From Holtermannia corniformis (Eukaryota > Basidiomycota > Tremellomycetes > Holtermanniales), in NCBI GenBank assembly GCA_001599935.1, contig BCIJ01000005.1, forward strand, positions 62,001 to 126,000: 64,000 bases of DNA, given 5' to 3'. Both the position numbers and the translations under genes were made by a program. The notes under the pieces are model-generated. The model made no database searches and was not told where the DNA came from. It was given only the letters and a program-made list of their open reading frames with translations. This document shows, one piece after another, positions 1-9,750 of the stretch (the first letter of the stretch is position 1; each line of letters starts with the position of its first letter).

Positions 1-1054
1 GGCAGAACGACCGTGTCGCTTGTATGACCAATCTGACATCTCGCCTCAGTGCTTCCATGCACTTGGCCTCGCCATGGTGTTTGCCCTGTCCAAGCCTCGC
101 TCCATGGCTTCTCTCCGCACTGGAGCCCACGCTCGCTGCGCTCGGCTCTCTCGTACACATCTCGCTCCGCTCGGTGACTCACCATCAACGCGTCATCATC
201 CTCGACACTCTCGCCAAACCTCAGCGCCAAATCACAAACGGCCTGGGTACAGCTCTCGACCGCGATCCGTTCATCGTACGTGAACGCGTGCATCTGGCTC
301 GTCACGCGCGCGTGGTCAACCATGGTCCTCGCGTCGGCTGTGAGGCCGGACATTGCACAGCCGAGGTGGGTATCGATCTCCATGATCTTTTCGATCGAGG
401 AGGATTCGAGCAGCGGCGATTGGACGCGTTTCTCGACGGCGAGGATGGTGCCTTGCGGAGTGGCGATGCCGACGGTTGTGCTGCCGAGCTGGAAGAGTTA
501 GCGAGCGGAACGAGCGAACGGAAGGTGTAGGTATGGGAAGGAGTGGCGGAATGAGTCGATGAACATGTGTGTCTGGCGGGTGGTATGGAATGGAGATATG
601 GCGAGGGATTGGTATAGGAGCAGGGAAGAAGCGAGGTCGATAGTTGAGCGAGAAAAGTATGACGGTTGGAAAGGGTGTGAGCAAGAGTTCACCAGTGGAA
701 CTCTGGTCGACCCGGTCGTGGAAGGAGGGTAGGATTACGATGGGCCACGTCCACGATCCGTCGAGCCGCAAACGAGTGAATGCGCTAGAGACGATACACA
801 CCTTGATAGCCTCCATAGCGTATTCAACTAGATCCCGTCATCAGTGCCACGCTCTCATCCATCATCATGGACAGCTCACCCTGAAACAACCGGCCCTGGA
901 CACGTACACGTCAGCTTTGGACCTGGATCCTGTCGATACTATACTGACCTCTGGCGAGAACGTGTTGACGCCGCGGTCGTACTCGGACCTGCGCAGGTTA
1001 GTGAACGCGGTGGGTGCAGCTTGGTTGTGCAGGCACCGACCTGGTCATGAACAT
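1..1054 (-). CDS. PUP2: 20S proteasome subunit alpha-5 (3' end beyond window)
   Basis: Alpha-ring subunit of the 20S proteasome core. Five exons are visible on the minus strand: 1054-1041, 988-949, 895-880, 827-802 and 488-183. They splice in frame to [32 protein letters not shown], then [20 protein letters not shown], continuing through a [16 protein letters not shown] stretch to [17 protein letters not shown]. These are the proteasome alpha N-terminal signature and family-typical alpha5 sequence. After position 183 a gtgagt donor opens an intron in which I find no further exon, so the rest of the protein lies left of the window. The first exons are only 14, 40, 16 and 26 nt. The intron at 801-489 is unusually long (313 nt). 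The promoter is shared with the RBR ligase gene. Confidence 0.95.
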
Positions 1055-1266
1055 GTTGGGCTTGTTCTGCTCGTGGTGCGTCGCTGGTACTGGTGCTTGT
1101 GATGTACAGTCGCTAGTACGCTCTCGAGTCTGCACACGATGGCCTGGAGCGATGCTGTCCTTGTTCACGTATGGCTCGTAACGCTGATGCGTCTCACTCG
1201 CGGTCGAAACCCCTCGGGGTTGTTTAGCAGCTCATTGACACGTCATTGCAAGTGCATGGGGTTTGT

Positions 1267-1332
1267 CACGTGGCACAGGGGTAGCCACGTGGCATCTGGT
1301 ATTGTCACGTGACCACCCCGACTGTCCACGTG
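1267..1332. promoter_or_regulatory. cluster of four CACGTG E-boxes
   Basis: CACGTG occurs at 1267-1272, 1286-1291, 1306-1311 and 1327-1332, so starts are 19, 20 and 21 bp apart, close to two helical turns. The third copy is part of the 10-bp palindrome GTCACGTGAC. CACGTG is the known core for fungal bHLH (Cbf1/Pho4-type) and some bZIP factors. Which factor binds here is unknown. Confidence 0.7.
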
Positions 1333-1429
1333 GCGATCCCGAGAACTCGAGGTTGGCCACACCGTCTCTCTTTATTGTCTGGCGAGAACCGACTGGGGCA
1401 CAGCGAACGGAGAACAGCGAGCAAGCCGC

Positions 1430-1438
1430 GGTGGCAAA
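1430..1438 (+). promoter_or_regulatory. PACE-like box GGTGGCAAA
   Basis: The nonamer GGTGGCAAA is identical to the proteasome-associated control element bound by Rpn4 in Saccharomyces. It lies 376 bp upstream of the PUP2 start and about 100 bp upstream of the RBR ligase start. Whether this organism uses an Rpn4-like factor is not known. The same nonamer occurs four more times in the window, some inside coding sequence or introns, so a chance match is possible. Confidence 0.4.
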
Positions 1439-1536
1439 GCTGCCAGGAATATAGACTGTGCGGTACCACGAGCTTAGTGGAGTAGCGTAGAGTCTACAGA
1501 GTATAGCAGGCACAGGACATTCCGCACTGCACCAAC

Positions 1537-4500
1537 ATGGTCCGCCAAGTGAGTCGGCACATGCGCTCTCTCACTGGTGGGCAGCATGATTAGATGCGAG
1601 TGCTGACACTCTGCAGGCAGACCTCTCATTCGCGAGCTCGGACGGGTTCGAGATCCTACCCGCCGCGGCACGCGCAGGTCCCAGCCGCTCTAAACGAGGA
1701 CCGCCGGTACCCATTATCCTCCTCGACTCGGATGAAGACACCCAACCGCAGCCGCAAGCGAGCTCAAGTGCAAGAGGCAAACGCAAACGTGTCGCCACTC
1801 CGCTCCCCGAACCAGCACCAGTACTAGAGACGGCAGAAACGGCACGGGCTCTGATCCTAGATATCGTCCCTGACATCTCGAGGCCTCATCTCGCGGCTCT
1901 GCTCGAGGCCGATGCTAGCACCCCCGTCGACACCCAAGGCCAAACTGGGATCGTCGAGCGTGTCCTCGCACGCATCTTCGAAGACGACCCCTACCCGAAA
2001 CACACCGAGCTTGCTGCCTCGACCGCGGCGGTCCCGAGTGGCAGCGTAGCCGATGCGCTGGATGATGGAGGCGACGTCAAGCTCTGCACGGACAACTATA
2101 CGAGTGAAAAGTACCGAAAGGAGCAGAGAGCTGGCAAGCTCTATCTCAAGGGTGCGCTGCAGGCTCTCGAGGCAAAGTTTGACAGGATGCCGTCGGCCCA
2201 GTGAGTCTTGATCTTGCGTTTGAATTGGGTTTGGGCTTGGGTTGAAGATAATGGCTGGTTGCGTGGTGAAAAGTCCGTCCTGGTGTGGTTTCACCGTGGT
2301 GCACCGAGCTCGTCTTTTCAGAGACGGTTTCTACTCCCTCATCAGACCGCCCGAGTAGTACAGACAGCTCGCAGCCTCACCCTATCCTCTCGTCCTCTCA
2401 CGCCCGCTATCCACAGCACAGCACGCAGCTCACACCCTGTAGCATCCGCACAACCTACTTCCAATCCTCAAACCTCCTGACCCCAACATACCTCATCCTC
2501 CACCCTCAAACGCTACAAAACCCCAAACCATACAAGCAACTGGCGGGACCCAGACGTCTTCCCAAAGCGCTCTCGACCTCTTCCTCCATCGAAGAGGGCA
2601 GTGCCAAAGGTCCGAAACGGTCCAGAATCAGCCCAATGGGCAAAGGCAAAGGTAAAGCAAAGGCTCTGGATGAGGACACGGAGGCCGAGGAGGATGAAGG
2701 AAGACAAGAGGTCGAGAAGGAGAAGCGCTGGCTGGATGCTCTGATCGGTATGTCTTGTTTCCTGTATCGGTCGCTGGAGTGGAATGGGAAGTTGGCCTGA
2801 ACAGCGGGGTTGAGCGCTCGGCTGGTCTAGCGAGCGAGAGCAGTGAAGACTGCTAGAGTACTCTAGTGCCATGCCGCGTGCAGATATCGTGGCCCGTCAT
2901 GCGGCATTTGACGCTCACATCGTCGGAAGACGGCCCAGATCCAGTGCGCAGTCGGCGCACTGGACAATCGAGCGAGCCGCCGTGACGACTGCTACGAACT
3001 CGAGTCGGAGATGATATCCTCCTTCGGATCCAGTTGATGTAGCGGTGTTCCGCACTCCGAGGTATTGCTGATGCGCTTCTCGCCCGAGTTCACCCTTGTC
3101 AGTCTCTGACGCGCGCTGACACCACCACAGCAAAACAGAGACATGTGAAAGACGAGCTGGCCGCCAAGGCGCTTGCACACCAGGAAGCGCTGGATGCGGG
3201 GCTCGGGTTGGAATGCCAATGCTGCTTTGGCGAGGAAGTCTGGGTGCGCTTGGCTAGCTAGACGACACGAGCGCGGAGAATGGGCTGACGCTCTGTGACC
3301 GTAGGAGAACCTCGTGCAGTGTTCCGAGGGTCACTTGTTCTGTGCCGATTGCGCCAAGCGCTACGCCGAAGGCAAGCTCGGCGACCAACTCACTGTGAGT
3401 GTGGTGGCTGCAAGCTCGCTTGACATGGACTAACCGCCCGCCCGTTGCGACAGCTCATCACCTGCATGGATGCCTCGGGGTGCACCGCCCCCTTTCCCGA
3501 GTCAGAGCTCACGCGCATCCTATCCGCCAAGACGATTGCGCTGTACCACCGCCTGAAACAAGCCAAAGACCTCGAGGACGCCAGGATCGACGGTCTGGAG
3601 AGCTGCCCGTTCTGCCCGTTTGCTTGTGTGATTGAAGACGAGGCGGAAAAGTTGCTGCGCTGTGGGAACGAAGCGTGTGCAAAGGTTACGTGTCGAAAGT
3701 GTCATCGCTTGGTGAGTTGGCATGGCTGCGATCGGGCTTTGGGCAGCTGATGCGGCTGAACAGGATCATATCCCAAAGACATGTCAAGGTGTGCCTGCCA
3801 TGAATGCCTTTGAGACGTCGATACTGACTGTCGTAGAAATGGAGGCCGACCGCAAGCTCGACCAACGCCATGCCGTCGAAGAAGCAATGTCCAAAGCGCT
3901 CGTGCGCAACTGCCCGAAATGTGAAAAGCCGTTCATCAAGGTGTCTGGGTGCGTCCGTCCCACCTACCTTGCATGTGCCTCTGACGTCTCCGCTTGCGTA
4001 TACAGATGTAACAAGATCACGGTGAGTTGAACGGTGACCGTGACTGACAAAGCTGATGCGCGCAGTGCTCGAATTGCGGCGCATTGTCGTGCTACATCTG
4101 CCGCAAGGTCATCACAGGGTTAGTCGTTGATGATCCTCCTAGCGTGCTGACGTACCTAGCTATGATCACTTTGATCGAAGTGAGTCTTATGCTCTGGCTA
4201 CCCTCGATCACTGATGCGTGCCGTAGATCCGGCCAATTACGCCTTGCCGACAGACGCTAGCAAATGCATCCTGTTCGATGGTCCCAACCGCGAACTCGAA
4301 GAGGTTTGTCACTCACGGTTACAGCCTGCACCGACGAGCTCACACGTGTAGGTCGGGCAAGCAAGAGACGAGGCGCAAGCTCGAGCCAGGGCCCAAGCAG
4401 AAGCTGCCGGTGTGGCGCTAGAAGACGGTGATCTCGCCGTAGAGCTACCAGCCGCTCTTCCTTTGGTCGCAGCTCGAATCCCACTGCCTCTCGGGCTGCA

Positions 4501-6218
4501 ACGACTTGCAGGTGCGGGCGTACCGGTCCCGAACCCGCCAATCAACAGAGTTCCGCCGGCGAACGAGGCCCAGTATGGAGAACGCTTGCGTCTGATGAGA
4601 GAGCGTTTGCGAGTTCCAGCCCAGGGCATGAATCGTTAGTCATTGTATCAGATGTATTATGACCGTCATGACACTATCGTAGGACCACGGCTGCACGCTT
4701 TCCATAACGACGAAGGACGCCGTCAGTATGAAGCAGGTGAGTTCGTCCGCAATCGGCCTCATTGACGCGTCACAGACATATTGCAACGATGGAGGAGGCT
4801 AGCAGATCAGGTCGGTCGACTTTGGGCTCACCTAGCTATGCTGACCTTGGGTCAGCGTCGGGCACAAGCGCCAGTCGTCCCACCCAATCGGCATGGCGCC
4901 GAAGCGATGGAGCGGCTCCGCGCAAGAATCGAGCAAGGTATTTGAATCATATCGTCACTGGACTGTGCTGACAGACGCAGGACGGATGGACGAGCAACAA
5001 GCCGACCGTGCGCCGGATCCGCGCATTCGAGCCCAACAAATCGGGGACGAGAACGGGTTCGATCCTTACAGTGGGTCACAGCCCTGGGCGAGCATCATTG
5101 ATGGATTGATAGATGCGCCACGGGGAGTGTCGATGATGCCGTGGGTACAGGCAAGACCTCGTCAAGTGGCAGAACAAGGTGAAGTCGACCTCTCGCTGAC
5201 AATTCGCTTTGCTGACACACGTACAGGTGCACAACAAGGAGTCGTGCCTGCCGAACCTATCCCTCGTCTACAGGCAGCTGCCGGCGCCCAAGCGGGTCGT
5301 GCTGCACCTGCCCGACCTGAAGGTCGTCGTAGGAGTGCGTTGTAAAAAAATCATGCTGAATCAGCTTGCGGCTGATGTCCGTGTCATGGTAAGATCCGCG
5401 AGTGGCGCAAGACGCATTTGCACCTCCAGCCGAGATCGCTCGCGGGGACAGGCGACGCGATCGTCGTGAAGGTCTGTGAAGCCATTCGAACCAGGGTGGC
5501 AGCTGATGATATGTAGCAAGGGGGCACGAGCAAGCAGCGCGGGCAGTAGAGGCTGCTGCTCCGCGAGGTAATGGTACACGGCCTGCCAGGACTGAAGCAG
5601 CCCGTGAGCCTAGGCGGCCTGCGAGGGATGACACAGGCAATATGGGTACGTCTCAATGCGCAAGTAGTGCGTCAGCTAAATTGTGCAAAGCAAGGGCACT
5701 GAATCTCGTCAATGAGATGCTGGCCGCCGACCTGCACAATGTAAGTCGGATGCTTCGCTGCAATGATTGGGGCTGATGTCGTCGTCGTAGGACCCCGTAG
5801 GTCTTGTACCACACTCTTCGTCGCTCATAGCTGACGTTGCCAGCCACCACCTTGCGCGGTTCTTACTCCCGCCCGGAACGAACCGGCTTTGCCTGATCAT
5901 GCGCTGGTTGCAGCCCCTAGACCAGCCAACGCCGTACCCCGTCGACCTCCACAAGAACTCGGCCCAATCCGCCAAGAACGTCGGCGCCCAGTGGCGGGCG
6001 AAGGAGTCGATGCGCTACAGCTGGCGATCAGACTTGGCCACCTTCAAGAGCGACGCGCTTATCCATTCCCCCTCCCACCACGCCAAGAGAGGTATGTTGA
6101 ACGCCCGGCGGCTCGCGACGCACCTGGTGCGAACCAAGCACAGCATCAGGCAACTCCAGAGCGTCGGCGTGATCGAGCGCGTCCAAACAGAGTGCGCTTC
6201 GACGAGGTTCCGAAATAG
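1537..6218 (+). CDS. RBR-type E3 ubiquitin ligase, RNF216/TRIAD3-like
   Basis: Multi-exon gene starting MVRQ, followed by a gtgagt intron. The first large exon (from 1618) is low-complexity, with a DSDEDTQPQP acidic patch and a KRKR basic cluster. The RBR module lies at about 3200-4200. RING1 reads ECQCCFGEEVWENLVQCS and CADCAKRYAEG. The IBR reads CPFCPFACVIEDEAEKLLRC and CRKCHRLDHIPKTC. RING2 reads CPKCEKPFIKVSGCNKITC then NCGALSCYICRKVI. The Cys of SGCNKITC is in the position of the RBR catalytic thioester cysteine. CRKCHRLDHIPKTC and CYICRKVITGYDHF resemble the RNF216 subgroup. After the RBR the protein continues through many small exons into an Arg/Pro/Gln-rich tail ending RVRFDEVPK, stop 6216-6218. 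Small exons between 4640 and 5890 are uncertain. It probably transfers ubiquitin to unknown substrates. Confidence 0.85.
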
Positions 6219-6346
6219 TCGACGACGAATAAGACAGAACGGAGCGCTTGACTGTATATATATGACTGTGACATCGACGTGGTTTCCATCACTGTGCTCG
6301 TACAAGAGAGACAGATGTCTGTCAAAGACAAACTGGTGAGGCAAGC

Positions 6347-6577
6347 CTAGTGCAAGGTGGTCCCATTTGTCTTAGTCATCTCGCTCATCATTTGCGTGAT
6401 CTCCGCCATCCCCAGGTTAACCGTCATACGGGTACCGAAATCACAAGTCGGGGCTGCAACGATCTGTCTGAGCAGGCCCATACACCGAAGGTTGATCGCT
6501 GACAGGTGTTTGACGTGTGCTGCGACAGTGTCAAGCTCACTGTTAATGCTATCAAGCTCAGTGTCGGACAATGGCAT
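6347..6577 (-). CDS. hypothetical 76-residue protein
   Basis: Uninterrupted frame with a true ATG at 6577 (MPLSDTELDSINSELDTVA) ending TKTNGTTLH. The central part, LDTVAAHVKHLSAINLRC to LLRQIVAAP, is predicted by eye to be helical, and two Met-rich stretches follow. There is no signal peptide or clear membrane segment. I do not recognise a family. It may be a lone exon of a longer gene, because a possible 3' splice site lies directly upstream of the ATG. It resembles in character, though not clearly in sequence, the neighbouring frame at 7055-7456. Confidence 0.4.
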   Translation of the reverse strand: MPLSDTELDSINSELDTVAAHVKHLSAINLRCMGLLRQIVAAPTCDFGTRMTVNLGMAEITQMMSEMTKTNGTTLH

Positions 6578-7054
6578 TCTGATGGGTATGTATGGGCAAC
6601 GTTCAGTCGTGAGAGCGCAAACCTCGCTTTGTATAGTTGGCAGCGTGAGCTACCTTTGTCGTCCTTTGCTTTGATCCTTGACGGCAGTGTTGAACCGCCG
6701 CTCGGCTTCTGGCGGACAACGCGCGGCGACAGATACGCTTTGCCTGCCGCTCAATCAGAAGGGACGCCATACCACCTGCTTTACTTTGTACAGTGCACTG
6801 CACCACGTATCCACGGCAGCGAGTGATCTGCGAGCGGTGCGTTGCTAGCAACGTATCCAATACTGTGTAAACTGTTCCGGATGCAGTGGTCGGCAGTTTG
6901 CTGCTTGATTGACTGCTTGTGAGCACACTGAGGACGACAGCCACGGACAAGACGTCGCTTGCAGAACGTCATCAACGACGGATGGATACGTTCTTGGCGG
7001 TGATACTACACAATACATTGCAAACTGCACACGCCTGCCCCCCTTCCCCGGGGA

Positions 7055-7456
7055 TCAGATCAACGTGGAACAGTCGCCCTTGGAAAAACCTTCAAGCATG
7101 TCCTCGATACTGCTCTGAAGGTCTTTGAACTCGGGAATCGCATCGTCGATGAGGCTATAGATGTCATGGAGTAAGCGAAGGTGCCGCTGAATTATAGCCG
7201 ATTGAACACTCAAGATGGCTCGAGTTGTATCGTCGAGATCTATGGTCGTCATTTCGTGGCGATGGGATTCGGCGTCGAGCACCTTTGGGGAAGCGCTGCT
7301 CGACTCTGTGAGGTTTGAGCGACTGGCAACCTTTGTGACTGCCGCGGTGGCAATTCGCTTAGGAGTCTTCTGGCTGAAAGGTTGCCACCGTACTTGCACT
7401 CCTTTAACAGCGGCGCTGCAAGGGTTGACCCTGGGCAATGGTGCTTCTGCACTCAA
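7055..7456 (-). CDS. hypothetical small protein
   Basis: Open frame of up to 133 codons ending SKGDCSTLI. The first codon at 7456 is TTG, so either the protein starts at the internal ATG at 7255 (MTTIDLDDTTRAILSVQSA, 66 residues) or the frame is a 3' exon entered through the acceptor sequence just downstream of 7456. The C-terminal half (RHLRLLHDIYSLIDDAIPEF, then DLQSSIEDMLEGFSK) looks like two amphipathic helices. No family is recognised. A KTPKRIATAAVTKVASR basic stretch would be included only in the longer version. Confidence 0.35.
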   Translation of the reverse strand: MSAEAPLPRVNPCSAAVKGVQVRWQPFSQKTPKRIATAAVTKVASRSNLTESSSASPKVLDAESHRHEMTTIDLDDTTRAILSVQSAIIQRHLRLLHDIYSLIDDAIPEFKDLQSSIEDMLEGFSKGDCSTLI

Positions 7457-7863
7457 GTAATGGACGGTGAGAGCATGTGTTAGCTAGGCGCTAGGAGCTT
7501 GCTAGCCGCCTCTGCCTTTTGGCATTTCTGGCAGTTTCGCCAGAATCGCCAAAGGGACGGTTTTCGAGATTGGCTCAACCGTCTTTTCGCCATCTCAAGG
7601 GCGGCTGCAAGCTCAAGGCTCACCTGCCATCCTCCCCTTCTTCCTCCTCTTTGTCTGCGCTCCGTTTCAGTTGCCTACGAGTTGTACTTTATGGCCTGTT
7701 GGAGCCACGTCCTGCGTCATGCATCACGTGTCCGCTGGCGTGGGCGGGAACACCCTTCTACACGACGCCAGCCGAGCTAAACGGCACTCGCAGGGGGGTA
7801 AAAGCTTTGTATCAGTAGCTGATATGATGCATCGTAAAGTAGTCAGCTCGCATGTCGTCGCCT

Positions 7864-8127
7864 TTAGTTCTTCTGCGTCTGGTCCGGCTGCGAGTCCACG
7901 TTTGCCGAATCGTCTCCCGGGCACTGACTGTCTGTGAACGCAGCCCAGGTCTCACCGAAATAAGCTTTCAGGTCATCCGGAATGATTTCATGGTTCTGAA
8001 TATGCCGGCCAATCGCTTCGTATACCCAGCGCGGGTACTCGCCTGCCGAGTTCACAGTGATGGGCTCCTTGGTCTCTTGGTTCTGGCTCTGGTTTGCTGG
8101 CGCGTTATTGTCCTTAGAAGAGGACAT
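7864..8127 (-). CDS. hypothetical 87-residue protein
   Basis: The frame starts at an ATG at 8127 (MSSSKDNNAPANQSQNQETK) and ends at 7864. The N-terminus is polar and Asn/Gln/Ser-rich. A short folded-looking core follows (YPRWVYEAIGRHIQNHEI, then PDDLKAYFGETWAAF), and the tail is acidic and Gln-rich. The open frame extends upstream to 8232, but the ATG at 8127 is preferred because a TA repeat suitable as a TATA element lies 40-56 bp upstream of it. No family is recognised. Confidence 0.45.
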   Translation of the reverse strand: MSSSKDNNAPANQSQNQETKEPITVNSAGEYPRWVYEAIGRHIQNHEIIPDDLKAYFGETWAAFTDSQCPGDDSANVDSQPDQTQKN

Positions 8128-8166
8128 TGCAACGAGGGGTGGCGATCCAGAGAAGCTGCTCGAGCT

Positions 8167-8183
8167 TATATATATATATATAT
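8167..8183 (-). promoter_or_regulatory. TA dinucleotide run, possible TATA element
   Basis: An uninterrupted TATATATATATATATAT tract sits 40-56 bp upstream of the ATG at 8127 on the minus strand, the spacing expected for a TATA box close to the start of the small gene at 7864-8127. It could equally be a neutral microsatellite. Confidence 0.45.
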
Positions 8184-8445
8184 GACTCGCTCTGTTGCAG
8201 CACAGGCTGCACGGGGTTTGCTTTGTAGTCAATGCTGACTCTACGTCAGTCTCTGTTTGTCAAATCGATGAAATAAACCGTTCGCAAAGGTGACGCGCCG
8301 CCGTTTTGTAGGCTACTCCATCGCATCCGGCCGAGGCTCAAGTCGAGCAATATACCGGTTGACGACAGGCAGGCGAGATGCAACGGCTTCCCAGGGTGGG
8401 TGCTGACTGCGTCAAAGAAGAGTATCGGCGACAATGGTGCGAAAA

Positions 8446-8778
8446 TCATCTGGCCGTACAACGACAAGACAAGCCATTGAAGACACCGCTGCACTCGTAG
8501 TCGTACATTCGGAAGCGCCACAACGCAGCGCGTAGACTGCATAAGCACAACTGTACAACACTGCGATAAACTAGCCCGCGCAGCTGCAAATGACGTGCTG
8601 TGCCCGGGTATCTCGCCTCGACAGCACTAGGAATCAGAGCACGGACTTGCGATTGTAGATGTGGAGGGAGCGCGTCGGCGAGAACGTTGAGAGCGCCAAT
8701 GGTTTCCTCGGCGGTCAACTTGCCATCATAGGAGCCGTATCGGACAGTCTGAAAGGTATTGGCAGCAGCTGCCGCCAA
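8446..8778 (-). CDS. hypothetical protein, probable internal or 3' exon
   Basis: The frame contains a convincing coding stretch, FQTVRYGSYDGKLTAEETIG, followed by ALNVLADALPPHLQSQVRAL and PSAVEARYPGT, with good codon character. It has no ATG at the left end. It follows sequence that looks like an intron 3' end (ctgac then cccag at 8779-8815), so an upstream exon between about 8820 and 8900 is likely but could not be fixed. The last 45 residues may be intronic or untranslated. No domain is recognised. It would be transcribed divergently from the MCP1-like gene. Confidence 0.4.
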   Translation of the reverse strand: MAAAAANTFQTVRYGSYDGKLTAEETIGALNVLADALPPHLQSQVRALIPSAVEARYPGTARHLQLRGLVYRSVVQLCLCSLRAALWRFRMYDYECSGVFNGLSCRCTAR

Positions 8779-8994
8779 GGGCTGGGAGTCAGCCGAGCTG
8801 AGCGTTGCGGGTCAGTAGAGGAGCGTGGGTGGGACGGCTGCCAATTGCGCCTCTTGACAAGCACCGCCCTTGACTGCACCCTCTGAGCTGATCATAATCA
8901 GCCTGATGACAGAAATATGCACGGCATGATGGTCATTCCTCGACAATGCCCATCGTCCGATTGGCTTGTACTCAGCTCAGCAACGTCCACCGCA

Positions 8995-9738
8995 ATGTCC
9001 ACCGCATCCCCTCCGTCCCTCCTCGGCGTCCTCACGGGTGTGCAAAACGTCTCGGCTCTCGCCTTCACAGCATTCGCGACCGTCCATCTGGCCGTGCCAG
9101 CCGTAGCTGCGTTCGGTGGACTGCAAGCAGGCAACCAGGTCCAACTGCTCGGTCGGGCCTACTACCTCCCTCTTGAGCCCGTGCTCGTGTACGCGCCCTT
9201 GGTGCTACATGCTACATGCTCTCTCGCTCGGCGGATAGTACTGATCTCTCGGACCAAGACGTTACCGACGCTCAACATGCACACGGCGACGGGGTACGCA
9301 CTCGTCCCGCTCGTCCTGCACCATGTTTCCATCCATCGATTGATCCCCTCATCGCCTTCACCCCCAATCAACGCTCTGAGCCCTTCGGAACTCGATCTCG
9401 AAATCGTAGCGTTTGGTCTGGCTCGATGGCCAGTGCTGTCCTGGACGGCCTATACGGCTCTCACCATCGGCTTCTTCTATCATACCGGCGTTGGCTTGAT
9501 GCGGATCGCGAAATGGTTTGGAGGCCGCCAGCAAAAGGGGATCCCAACACCGTTCAAGACCAGAGCCGGGACTGAGAGGAAACGAATAGGGATGCCGGGC
9601 ACCGTCGCCATCTTTTCATCAATCGTGCTGGCGGGTCTCGCTCGGATACAGTGGCAAGGCCAGAGCCAGGGCTGGGGTGCGGTGCTAGACAGGCGGTTCA
9701 GTGCAGTGTATCAGACATTGCCGTGGTTGTATAGATAG
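8995..9738 (+). CDS. MCP1: MCP1-like mitochondrial outer membrane protein (DUF1691)
   Basis: Intronless frame of 247 residues from the ATG at 8995 (MSTASPPSLLGVLTGVQNVS). The frame is open back to an ATG at 8917, which would add 26 residues. Several hydrophobic segments are visible, with family-like stretches ATVHLAVPAVAAFGGLQAGN, LLGRAYYLPLEPVLVYAPLV, HTATGYALVPLVLHHVSIHR and LSPSELDLEIVAFGLARWPV. These fit the DUF1691 family of Saccharomyces Mcp1, a multispanning protein whose overexpression suppresses loss of the ERMES subunit Mdm10 and which contributes to mitochondrial lipid homeostasis. The C-terminus is moderately basic. Assignment is from remembered family pattern, not a search. Confidence 0.75.
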   Translation: MSTASPPSLLGVLTGVQNVSALAFTAFATVHLAVPAVAAFGGLQAGNQVQLLGRAYYLPLEPVLVYAPLVLHATCSLARRIVLISRTKTLPTLNMHTATGYALVPLVLHHVSIHRLIPSSPSPPINALSPSELDLEIVAFGLARWPVLSWTAYTALTIGFFYHTGVGLMRIAKWFGGRQQKGIPTPFKTRAGTERKRIGMPGTVAIFSSIVLAGLARIQWQGQSQGWGAVLDRRFSAVYQTLPWLYR

Positions 9739-9750
9739 GTATGCATGATT

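Larger units (their letters stand above)
1055..1536. promoter_or_regulatory. divergent promoter, PUP2 / RBR ligase
   Basis: This 482-bp stretch separates two divergently transcribed genes of the ubiquitin-proteasome system. It carries four CACGTG boxes (1267-1332) and one GGTGGCAAA box (1430-1438), listed separately. No reading frame here looks like a real gene. That both genes are controlled from here is inferred from layout only. Confidence 0.75.
6219..8994. other. gene-poor region with small orphan frames
   Basis: About 2.8 kb between the RBR ligase and the MCP1-like gene. It looks more AT-rich than its surroundings and contains only small minus-strand reading frames (listed separately), a TA repeat at 8167-8183 and a TATATATATGACT tract near 6255. 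No recognisable domain, transposon remnant or RNA gene was found. Confidence 0.5.

Noticed and set aside
6603..6950. 115-codon minus-strand open frame in the gene-poor region.
   Set aside because: Arg/Ser/Gln-rich composition, poor codon character and no domain; weaker than the neighbouring small frames that were kept.
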